This document shows positions 1-5,215 of a stretch of 5,215 bases of DNA, piece after piece (the first letter of the stretch is position 1; each line of letters opens with the position of its first letter). The stretch spans positions 1 through 5,215 of the forward strand of contig JALUWC010000562.1 of assembly GCA_027019885.1 (NCBI GenBank), given 5' to 3'. A program made the position numbers and the translations under genes. Under the pieces are notes generated by a model. The model had not been told where the DNA came from. It ran no database searches and saw nothing but the letters and a program-made list of their open reading frames with translations. This stretch comes from Geoglobus sp. Lineage in GTDB: Archaea; Halobacteriota; Archaeoglobi; Archaeoglobales; Archaeoglobaceae.

Positions 1-831
1 CTTTTTTGCCCTCTTTGCATCATCCAATTCCTGATTGAGTCTCTCAGCATCCTTTTTCTTCGCTTCGATTTCCTTTTCTACGCCAGTAAGCTTTTCATTC
101 AGATCATGAAACCTCTCTTTCTTTCCTTTCCATTCGTTGAACTCGTTTTCAGCTTTTTTCAGACCATCTTCAGCTTTTTTCAACTCTCTTTTCAACTTCT
201 CGATTTCTTCGTTGAGTTCTCGTATCTTCTCAGCAACCTTCTCGCCGTCCTCACGTGCGAGCTCCAGCTCCCGCTTAACCACCATGTAATTCTCCACCTT
301 CTCCTCGAAGTGCTTTGTAACTTCGGCCATGTTCAGCCAGGCTTTCTCCAGCCTGTCCAGCCCGATTAACTTGCCTATCAGGTTCTTCTTCACCCTTGGA
401 TCAGCATCTATCAGTCTCGCTATCTCACCCTGTCTCACGAATATCGAGTTCATTGCTGTGTCTTCGTCCATTCTGAGAATTCTCGCTATCTCCTGCAGAA
501 CTTCGTTTGGAGTCGTCGCTATTGGCCCGATATCGCTTCTGTGGAGCGAAGCTTCCAAGCCTCTCTTCTTCCTAACCCAGTAAACGGTGTACTCCTTTCC
601 ATCCACCTCAAACGTCAGCTCAATTTCAGCAGAGTTTGCTCCTCTGCGGATGAGGTCCTCGAACTTATCTCCTCTGACCTTCTCCCTGAACAAAGAAAAC
701 ACAATCGCATCCACTATAGACGTCTTCCCTGCCCCATTCGGGCCGACGAGCACTGTTACACCCAGTGGAAATTCAACCTCGGTGTCGACGTGCGAAATAA
801 AGTCTGTGAGCTTAACCCTTCTGACTATCAC
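1..831 (-). CDS. rad50: DNA double-strand break repair ATPase Rad50, N-terminal part (cut by window edge)
   Basis: Rad50 is the SMC-like ABC ATPase that pairs with Mre11 to bind, tether and open DNA ends for processing. Only the first 277 residues are visible; the frame is open to the window edge, and archaeal Rad50 is usually about 850-900 residues. Seen: N-terminal ABC lobe with Walker A GPNGAGKTS at residues 30-38 (K36) and the Q-loop VRQGEIARL around Q134. From about residue 145 the chain becomes a charged heptad-rich coiled coil (EKIRELNEEIEKLKREL and onward). The signature motif, zinc hook and Walker B lie outside the window. The GTG start at 831 is chosen because an in-frame TGA lies three codons upstream and a strong GAGGTGA stands 6 bases before it. 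It overlaps the mre11 end by 20 bases, so translation is probably coupled. The identification is very secure. Confidence 0.97.
   Translation of the reverse strand, partial: MIVRRVKLTDFISHVDTEVEFPLGVTVLVGPNGAGKTSIVDAIVFSLFREKVRGDKFEDLIRRGANSAEIELTFEVDGKEYTVYWVRKKRGLEASLHRSDIGPIATTPNEVLQEIARILRMDEDTAMNSIFVRQGEIARLIDADPRVKKNLIGKLIGLDRLEKAWLNMAEVTKHFEEKVENYMVVKRELELAREDGEKVAEKIRELNEEIEKLKRELKKAEDGLKKAENEFNEWKGKKERFHDLNEKLTGVEKEIEAKKKDAERLNQELDDAKRAKK
148..182 (-). repeat. Short tandem repeat, period 21 bases, in the rad50 coiled coil
   Basis: A 14-base stretch (TGAAAAAAGCTGAA on the minus strand) occurs twice at a spacing of 21 bases (148-161 and 169-182). It encodes two consecutive heptads, LKKAEDG and LKKAENE, at about residues 217-230 of Rad50. 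Because 21 bases equal one heptad, the repeat preserves coiled-coil register. It may be a small in-frame duplication or simple convergence in a lysine- and glutamate-rich coil. Confidence 0.6.
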
Positions 832-1930
832 CCTCCCTCACCTCTTCGAGAAATTCCTCAGCCACTTTTTTAGCTCCTTCAACGTCGTCCTCGGACAGAA
901 ACTCGTAAAGACTGACTGCAAGCTCTGTGAGTTCGTCGCTGCCAAGATACTCGCGCATGATTGATTTGAAATCTATCGGTCCCTTTGGTAGTTCTGCTGG
1001 CTGAGGCTGGCTCAGATCTCTGAAGGATGGCTTAAAGTTTAGAACATTGCCTTGAAGCAGTTCGTTGAGTTTCTCGATAACATACTGCCTGTTCATGCCC
1101 TTGCCTTTGATGGTGACGTGAAGAATTGGCGACTTCAGATAATTTACGTAATTCAGAATCTCTTCGAGATTTTCCTCTTCAACTTCCACCTCTGCTTGTG
1201 GTCTAATGTCCAAGTTGACCTCGTGAATCTCAGCCTCACCTCCATCCAAGTCCACCAAGTAGAATCCCTTGCCCTTCTTGCTCCAAGAGCTTATCTCATC
1301 CCTCCTGATTATCTCGGTTGATCCAGCGTAGGCGAGGTAACCATTGCCAAATCTTGCAGTAAGCCTCGAATGCAGGTGTCCAAAAGCGTAATATGTGGCG
1401 TTCCTCGGCAAATCATCCTCTTTCAGCTCGTAGGCCCCCTCGAAGGGCAGGTACTTCTCGATTGCCTGATGTGCAACGAGTACAGACTTTTTGTATTTCT
1501 CTGCAACAGCATCAAACTTATTGAGTTCCTCCTTAAGCAACTCTACGCCCCTGCCTTTAAGATTTGAAATGCCAGCAATCAGAACTCCATCAACTTCATC
1601 CCACTCAAGCCTTCCAACTCCCAAAACCTTGATGTCAAAGAGCTTGTGAGGTGGCATTCCTCTCCTTTTCGGAGTATCGTGGTCGCCAAGCACTGTGAAT
1701 ACTCTTATCTTCCCTTCGATCTTCCTCAACGCGTTCTTGAACACGTACAGAGCTTTGATTGGTGGCGTTGGCGAGTCGAAAAGGTCTCCGGAGTGAATCA
1801 ACGCGTCTGCCCTTTCCTCGATTGCCTTGTTTATAGCTTCGCTAAAAGCTTCGTAAAAGTCGTTTTCCCTCTCATCGAGGTTGTACTGTCTGTATCCTAA
1901 ATGTGTGTCTGATATGTGGGCAATTCTCAT
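812..1930 (-). CDS. mre11: DNA double-strand break repair nuclease Mre11
   Basis: Mre11 is the manganese-dependent 3'-5' exonuclease and endonuclease subunit of the Mre11-Rad50 complex. The 372-residue protein is close in length to the Methanocaldococcus homologue and shorter than that of Pyrococcus. Calcineurin-like phosphoesterase motifs are present in order: SDTHLGYRQ (D8, H10), SGDLFD (D49), LGDHD (D83, H84), VAHQ (H154) and FGHLH (H185, H187). A capping region with AGSTEIIRR (202-210) follows. The C-terminal helices (about 320-365, EYLGSDELTELAVSLYEFLS) fit the Rad50-binding helical motif. Two departures from the Pyrococcus active site are visible: Asp83 where the GNHD/E Asn normally sits, and Asp52 in place of His52. 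The ATG overlaps the herA stop as ATGA and has GGAGGG 6 bases upstream. The 3' end overlaps rad50 by 20 bases. The identification is secure; the effect of the substitutions is not known. Confidence 0.97.
   Translation of the reverse strand: MRIAHISDTHLGYRQYNLDERENDFYEAFSEAINKAIEERADALIHSGDLFDSPTPPIKALYVFKNALRKIEGKIRVFTVLGDHDTPKRRGMPPHKLFDIKVLGVGRLEWDEVDGVLIAGISNLKGRGVELLKEELNKFDAVAEKYKKSVLVAHQAIEKYLPFEGAYELKEDDLPRNATYYAFGHLHSRLTARFGNGYLAYAGSTEIIRRDEISSWSKKGKGFYLVDLDGGEAEIHEVNLDIRPQAEVEVEEENLEEILNYVNYLKSPILHVTIKGKGMNRQYVIEKLNELLQGNVLNFKPSFRDLSQPQPAELPKGPIDFKSIMREYLGSDELTELAVSLYEFLSEDDVEGAKKVAEEFLEEVREGDSQKG
838..844 (-). promoter_or_regulatory. Shine-Dalgarno site deciding the rad50 GTG start
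   Basis: GAGGTGA on the minus strand is fully complementary to the usual archaeal 16S rRNA 3' end and ends 6 bases before the GTG at 831. Its TGA is also the in-frame stop that rules out a more upstream rad50 start. The site lies inside the 3' end of mre11, which suggests coupled translation of the two complex partners. Confidence 0.8.
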
Positions 1931-3501
1931 TCAAAACCCTCCACAATACCTCTTATCTTCTCAACTTCTTTTCTCAACACCTCATCCCTCAACACTTCCT
2001 CCTCTTCAGCCTCTTTCACAGCTTCTCTGAGCTTTTCAACGACGTCTATGTCAGCTCCACCTTCTTCGGTCTCCCTCTGCCTTATCTTGACCATGACGGG
2101 GGCCCTCGTTACCTCACCAACGATGACAGCTTCACCAACGTTCAGGCCAGGCAAGTCGTTCAGCAAACTCTCGCTCATCCTTTCCGAGCTGTTCTTCACA
2201 GCTCTCTGATCCTCGGGATTCGTCATACGCATGATTATCTGGCTGTTGCACTGACTCAAAGCATCTGGATCGATCTTGTACGGTCTCTGGGTAATTAAAA
2301 CGAGAAAAACTCCGAATTTCCTTCCTTCGGCAGCGATCCTCTTTATAATTCCCTTGGATAGCGTGTTCTCCTTGTTGGAAATGAACCTGTGCGCCTCCTC
2401 AATAAAGACAAAAACGGGATACTTATATTGCTGAGTTTCGGCTTTTTCATATATCCCGCTCAGGATTCTGAAGGCCATGTAGTCTGAAACCCTATCATCT
2501 AAGCCTGAAAGATCGACTACAGAAATGTGCTTTGGCATGAGCAGTTTTTCAATATCCGTTGTGGCTGAACTGAACACCCTTATCTTGGATAGCCTTTTTA
2601 CGTAGTTCAGCGCTCTTAAGGAATCTGGATCTCCTCTTTCTTCGAACTTCTTTATCAGGTCGTTCAAGCTATAGCTTTTTCCGAGTTCCTCGATGGCTTC
2701 TTGTATGGCTCTGAGTATGTTTGTCCACCTTTCACTTATCCCACAAACTGTCGCAATCTCATCGATGCTTAGGTCCGAGAACTTCACTTCATACGAGCTA
2801 ATCTTATCTATCTGGCTCTCATCGTACCTCCCAGTGCTTTCAGGCGTTCTGAAAACGCTGATCCTGTCTGAGAACTTAGTTCCATCTCTTCTGCGTGAAA
2901 GGAAAACGTAGTCTGCATGAGGATCGAGGACTACTACAGTAGCTCCTTTTTTAAGCAACTCCTCAAGCAGAACGCCAGCGGCGTAGCTCTTTCCAGCTCC
3001 TGTCTGAGCAAGAATGGCCAGATGTCTCCTGAACCCCCTGACGCTTATGCTGACCGGGACGTCCTGCCTCGTTATCAGGTGACCTACAAATAAACCCTCC
3101 CCTCTACGATGTGAGTAAAAGTCCTCTAAGACGCTTTCCGGAGCTCTGAACACGTCATTCCCAGGATATATCGCTCTCCTTGGATGCAAGACATTTCCTT
3201 CGTAGAGAAAGCCCAGCACTCTAGCTTTGGCGAACAGCCTTTTGTCTATAAGCCCGGCATCTTTTATTTTCTCCACAGTCTCTAGGCTAGGTTTCCCGCT
3301 CAAAGCCATGCTTGATGAGTAGATTGCATCAATTTGAGCGATAACGTCAACTTCAACCTCTTCTCCGTCGATATTTTCTCTGGACTTCACCAGAACGTAC
3401 TCCCACCTAGGTGGATGCTTATTCTCGTCTGTTACGAAGTAAAATTCAGTTGGAGATGCATCTCCAAAAACAATACCAATCTTTTCAAGGGAACCTGACA
3501 C
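1927..3501 (-). CDS. herA: Hexameric DNA translocase/helicase HerA
   Basis: HerA is an FtsK/VirB4-like ATPase that forms a hexameric ring, drives DNA through NurA and resects broken ends after Mre11-Rad50. With the GTG start at 3501 the protein is 524 residues, close to the usual HerA length. An N-terminal HAS-type beta-barrel (about 1-95) leads into GLFVGHLITRQDVPVSI and the RecA-like core. Walker A is QTGAGKS at 166-172 (K171). Walker B is FVFIEEAH at 364-371 (E368, E369; Glu replaces the first Asp). LITQRP follows, with Q405 as the likely sensor, then LSQCNSQIIMR with R425. The C-terminal tail (about 480-524) is charged and helical. A longer frame opens at ATG 3582, but its extra 27 residues lie wholly within nurA and lack an obvious ribosome site. 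The GTG has GAGGGGGT 6 bases upstream and overlaps nurA by 17 bases. Identity is very secure; the start is likely. Confidence 0.96.
   Translation of the reverse strand: MSGSLEKIGIVFGDASPTEFYFVTDENKHPPRWEYVLVKSRENIDGEEVEVDVIAQIDAIYSSSMALSGKPSLETVEKIKDAGLIDKRLFAKARVLGFLYEGNVLHPRRAIYPGNDVFRAPESVLEDFYSHRRGEGLFVGHLITRQDVPVSISVRGFRRHLAILAQTGAGKSYAAGVLLEELLKKGATVVVLDPHADYVFLSRRRDGTKFSDRISVFRTPESTGRYDESQIDKISSYEVKFSDLSIDEIATVCGISERWTNILRAIQEAIEELGKSYSLNDLIKKFEERGDPDSLRALNYVKRLSKIRVFSSATTDIEKLLMPKHISVVDLSGLDDRVSDYMAFRILSGIYEKAETQQYKYPVFVFIEEAHRFISNKENTLSKGIIKRIAAEGRKFGVFLVLITQRPYKIDPDALSQCNSQIIMRMTNPEDQRAVKNSSERMSESLLNDLPGLNVGEAVIVGEVTRAPVMVKIRQRETEEGGADIDVVEKLREAVKEAEEEEVLRDEVLRKEVEKIRGIVEGFE
1937..1942 (-). 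promoter_or_regulatory. Shine-Dalgarno site for mre11
   Basis: GGAGGG on the minus strand ends 6 bases before the mre11 ATG at 1930. It lies within the last codons of herA, so ribosomes finishing HerA can restart on the ATGA overlap. Confidence 0.75.
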
Positions 3502-4786
3502 GCCTATACCCCCTCGGAGTTGCAAACCTGCCAACGATTTCTTCGAATTTTGGCAGGTACAGATTCTCAAAAACTTCTCCACTCAACTTAACATCATCAT
3601 CAACAGCTTTAAGCCAGACGTTGTAGTTCTCCAAGCCGCAGTAACCGGCTGAAATCAGCTTTAAAATTCCGTCTATACCGACACTTACTGCCTCGGGCCA
3701 CCCAACTTCTGACAGCTTTTCTTCAATCCCAAAAACCCATGCCGGAATGTCAATCCTCATCGGCGTATCGTTTATCGCTGGAAGGAGATGGAAGGATACG
3801 ATAGCTGGGAGATCCGGGATGTTCTCCACAATGCCTAACGCCCAGTCAACGAAGTTCCTGTCCCTTGATGAAACGGGAAAGTTTGACTTGACGAAACCCT
3901 CCGGATCCCTTACAATTCTCTCATATGAGCGTCTCCACCTTATTGAGGCTCCGAGCACAAGCGGTGTTGTATAGCCTGACGTCTCCGCGTAGCTCAGTAT
4001 TAACTGAAAGTCCGGTCTTCTTGCAAACAGCTCTTCTATTAAGTCTCTCAGGATGCCGATATCCATCTCCTTTTCTATCTTTTCGAGTTCTTTTATTGCC
4101 ATTCTTCTGTTGTCTAAAGCCAACGAGAGGAGTTTTTCGAACTTTTCTGCGCTCAGCCCTATTTTATCCCTCACTTCGCTGGCAATCGTCTTTATCAGAA
4201 ATTCTCTAAAGAATGCAGTCCTGCTCTCTTTGCTTATCCCAATGATTGGTATGTTATTTTTCTTGCAAGTCTCCAACACTTCAATTATTGTTTCGAAATA
4301 CTTCAGCATGAATGCCCTGTCGTTAACGTATCCAGTCTCAATAGGAATGTGTGCAAGCCTTCCATAGATAGAGCCGTCGAAGAGTAGGAAACCTTCGAAA
4401 CCATCCTTTACTGCTTGAAGCGCCACTTTGTGTTCCAGCCACTCCATTTTCCTGTGAATAGCATGTGCAGCATCATGCGTTGAATCTGAGGTAAAGTCGA
4501 AGTCGGTAACTACTTCCCGATACCTTCTGCTTTTTGATAGAGCGAGCGCTCTCACGACGTAGAAGATCCCCCCATTGCTGGTCACTATGTGTTGGGAGCT
4601 GCTGTCCACGGCGAGAACTGAGAATTCAGATGGAGAGGTGGTGGGTAGCTCTGTATTTATCCAGAAACTCTCGAAGGCTTTTTCAAGCTCTAAAGCTACC
4701 TTTGATGATTTTGTGCTGTAGTCATTCCTCATTCTTTCAGATTTTTCGTTTAGCTCTCTTACATACGACTCAAGGAAATCTGGCAT
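3485..4786 (-). CDS. nurA: 5'-3' end-resection nuclease NurA
   Basis: NurA is a dimeric, manganese-dependent nuclease with an RNase H/Argonaute-PIWI-like fold that works with HerA to degrade the 5' strand at DNA ends. The 433-residue protein is within the family range. Seen: the first metal-binding strand LAVDSSS (D61), an acidic helix with E115/E118 in MEWLEHKVALQ, the second strand LLFDGSIYGRL (D137), GISKESRT (K186), and RIDIPAWVFG (R344, D346) near the end. The C-terminal segment NYNVWLKAVDDDV (387-399) aligns with the family pattern GYPxxLxxAHxxV; its Tyr is kept (Y388) but the catalytic His position is Asp396. ATG 4786 is the first start after an in-frame TAA at 4811-4813. Only a weak GGTG precedes it by 7 bases. 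As first gene of the operon it is placed directly behind the promoter, with herA overlapping its end by 17 bases. Family assignment rests on motifs and the adjacent herA. Confidence 0.93.
   Translation of the reverse strand: MPDFLESYVRELNEKSERMRNDYSTKSSKVALELEKAFESFWINTELPTTSPSEFSVLAVDSSSQHIVTSNGGIFYVVRALALSKSRRYREVVTDFDFTSDSTHDAAHAIHRKMEWLEHKVALQAVKDGFEGFLLFDGSIYGRLAHIPIETGYVNDRAFMLKYFETIIEVLETCKKNNIPIIGISKESRTAFFREFLIKTIASEVRDKIGLSAEKFEKLLSLALDNRRMAIKELEKIEKEMDIGILRDLIEELFARRPDFQLILSYAETSGYTTPLVLGASIRWRRSYERIVRDPEGFVKSNFPVSSRDRNFVDWALGIVENIPDLPAIVSFHLLPAINDTPMRIDIPAWVFGIEEKLSEVGWPEAVSVGIDGILKLISAGYCGLENYNVWLKAVDDDVKLSGEVFENLYLPKFEEIVGRFATPRGYRRVRFP
3508..3515 (-). promoter_or_regulatory. 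Shine-Dalgarno site supporting the herA GTG start
   Basis: GAGGGGGT on the minus strand resembles the consensus GAGGTGAT and ends 6 bases before GTG 3501, the same spacing as for mre11 and rad50. It favours the 524-residue HerA over the longer reading from 3582. It lies inside the nurA 3' end. Confidence 0.65.
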
Positions 4787-4813
4787 GCAAGAACACCCGC
4801 GACAATTTTCTTA

Positions 4814-4828
4814 TGATATTTAATATCA
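4814..4828. promoter_or_regulatory. Perfect 15-base palindrome, candidate operator for the nurA operon
   Basis: TGATATTTAATATCA consists of two 7-base arms around a single central T. It begins 7 bases downstream of the nurA TATA box and ends at about the predicted transcription start (near 4813). Archaeal repressors commonly bind between TATA and the start site to block RNA polymerase. The arms are AT-only apart from the outer G/C, in an AT-rich region, so chance cannot be excluded. Which protein binds, if any, is not shown by the sequence. Confidence 0.45.
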
Positions 4829-4835
4829 CTCTTTA

Positions 4836-4843
4836 TATTTATA
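4836..4843 (-). promoter_or_regulatory. TATA box of the nurA-herA-mre11-rad50 operon
   Basis: TATAAATA on the minus strand is a near-ideal archaeal TATA element. Its centre near 4840 predicts a start about 26 bases downstream, near 4813, giving a leader of about 26 bases before the nurA ATG. The preceding GTGGC is a poor BRE match. This is the best promoter for the whole cluster, since no gap exists between the downstream genes. Confidence 0.65.
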
Positions 4844-4900
4844 GCCACAATAATTGACTGACTTCATTATACTTAAATTTTTTGTTCAAGTTTAGTCCAG

Positions 4901-4914
4901 GATAAAAGTATATT
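4901..4914 (+). promoter_or_regulatory. Candidate TATA/BRE promoter of the divergent gene
   Basis: GATAAAAGTATATT is a purine-rich BRE-like stretch followed by a TATA-like AGTATATT. The centre near 4909-4910 lies about 27-28 bases before the ATG at 4937, the distance expected if transcription starts at or next to the start codon. No Shine-Dalgarno sequence is present between it and the ATG, consistent with a leaderless message. Confidence 0.5.
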
Positions 4915-4936
4915 GAGAATTTGCTGTACAATTGAC

Positions 4937-5215
4937 ATGGTTAAAAGGAGACCGGACCTCCTGGAAATCGAGCTCTCTCAATATTCTGATTCAGAGCTGA
5001 TAAAAGAGCTCAAAAAGATGCATCCCGAAATCAAATTTAATGATGACCTGCTGAACCTTGTGGACGTCATTTTACCCAACCCGGCCGAAAACAGTAGGGA
5101 GGTAATAAGGAATCATCCAGTTTTATTCCGCCATAATATTTCGAAATTTCTGATAACTAAGAATGAGAGGGATTTTAAGCCTGTTATTGACGAAATAAAT
5201 GTGCTCACCCTGAAA
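4937..5215 (+). CDS. Unknown protein, N-terminal part, divergent from nurA (cut by window edge)
   Basis: I do not recognise this gene. The frame stays open from ATG 4937 to the window edge, 93 codons. The visible protein starts MVKRRPDLLEIELSQYSDSE, continues with a helix-like ELIKELKKMHPEIKF, and then has NLVDVILPNPAENS, REVIRNHPVLFRHNISKFL and NERDFKPVIDEINVL. It is highly charged, with no signal peptide or membrane segment, so it is probably a soluble cytoplasmic protein of mainly helical character. No nucleotide-binding, zinc or nuclease motif is visible so far. An in-frame TAA at 4874-4876 bounds it upstream. A TTG at 4913 is a possible alternative start but lacks a ribosome site and sits in the TATA candidate. 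Codon use (AGG, ATA, AAG) is similar to its neighbours. The shared promoter region with the repair operon hints at, but does not prove, a related role. Confidence 0.75.
   Translation, partial: MVKRRPDLLEIELSQYSDSELIKELKKMHPEIKFNDDLLNLVDVILPNPAENSREVIRNHPVLFRHNISKFLITKNERDFKPVIDEINVLTLK

Noticed and set aside
106..964. Several open plus-strand frames of 84-125 codons opposite rad50 and the mre11 3' end
   Set aside because: They are antisense shadows of clearly conserved genes, with low-complexity Phe/Ser/Leu-rich products that mirror the Lys/Glu-rich coiled coil.
3502..3582. Longer HerA reading starting at ATG 3582 (27 extra residues)
   Set aside because: The extension lies within nurA, has a composition unlike a HAS barrel and no visible ribosome site, whereas GTG 3501 has a well-spaced Shine-Dalgarno sequence and gives a typical overlap.
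4534..4857. Plus-strand frame of 107 codons across the nurA start and its promoter
   Set aside because: It is antisense to the nurA coding start and runs through the TATA box region; the product looks random and no ribosome site is seen.
4852..4936. AATTGAC occurring twice (4852-4858 and 4930-4936) in the intergenic region
   Set aside because: A 7-base AT-rich word repeated twice in 150 AT-rich bases is easily chance, and neither copy is placed at a consistent distance from a promoter.
4946..4962. AGGAG and CTCCT inverted repeat in the first codons of the divergent gene, with AGGAG resembling a Shine-Dalgarno sequence
   Set aside because: The stem is only 5 base pairs with a 7-base loop, and no ATG, GTG or TTG follows at a suitable distance in frame; it is probably just coding sequence.
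1..5215. Search for CRISPR repeats, tRNA or rRNA genes, insertion sequences and intrinsic terminators
   Set aside because: No regularly spaced repeats, tRNA-like cloverleaf, transposase motifs or terminal inverted repeats were visible; the genes are packed with overlaps and leave no room for them.

Overview
The window looks like a piece of an archaeal, probably thermophilic euryarchaeal, chromosome. It carries the classic archaeal DNA double-strand-break resection cluster on the minus strand, in transcription order nurA, herA, mre11, rad50. NurA and HerA together with Mre11-Rad50 in one operon is essentially an archaeal arrangement. GAGGTGA-type ribosome binding sites, GTG starts, heavy AGG/AGA/ATA codon use and TATA-type promoters agree with that. 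The Mre11 sequence resembles, from memory, Archaeoglobales and Methanocaldococcus homologues more than Pyrococcus. The genus assignment is an inference.

Layout, read 3' to 5' on the + strand. Positions 4786-3485 encode NurA nuclease. Positions 3501-1927 encode the HerA hexameric translocase. Positions 1930-812 encode Mre11 nuclease. Positions 831 to the window edge encode the first 277 residues of Rad50 ATPase, which is cut by the window and not broken. Every junction overlaps, by 17, 4 and 20 bases. Each of the three downstream starts has a purine-rich Shine-Dalgarno sequence exactly 6 bases before it. These four genes are therefore almost certainly one transcript with coupled translation.

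Positions 4787-4936 form a 150-base AT-rich divergent promoter region. On the minus side it holds a strong TATA box for nurA. A perfect 15-base palindrome lies between that TATA box and the predicted transcription start, and looks like a repressor operator. On the plus side it holds a TATA-like element at the distance expected for a leaderless message. It serves a divergent gene of unknown function at 4937 that runs off the right edge (93 residues visible).

How the genes work together (family knowledge): Mre11-Rad50 senses and processes broken ends, and HerA-NurA then resects the 5' strand to produce the 3' overhang used by RadA. The cluster itself is well known. The points worth checking are His-to-Asp at the catalytic motif near the NurA C-terminus, non-canonical residues in two Mre11 phosphoesterase motifs, the palindrome in the promoter, and the unrecognised divergent gene.
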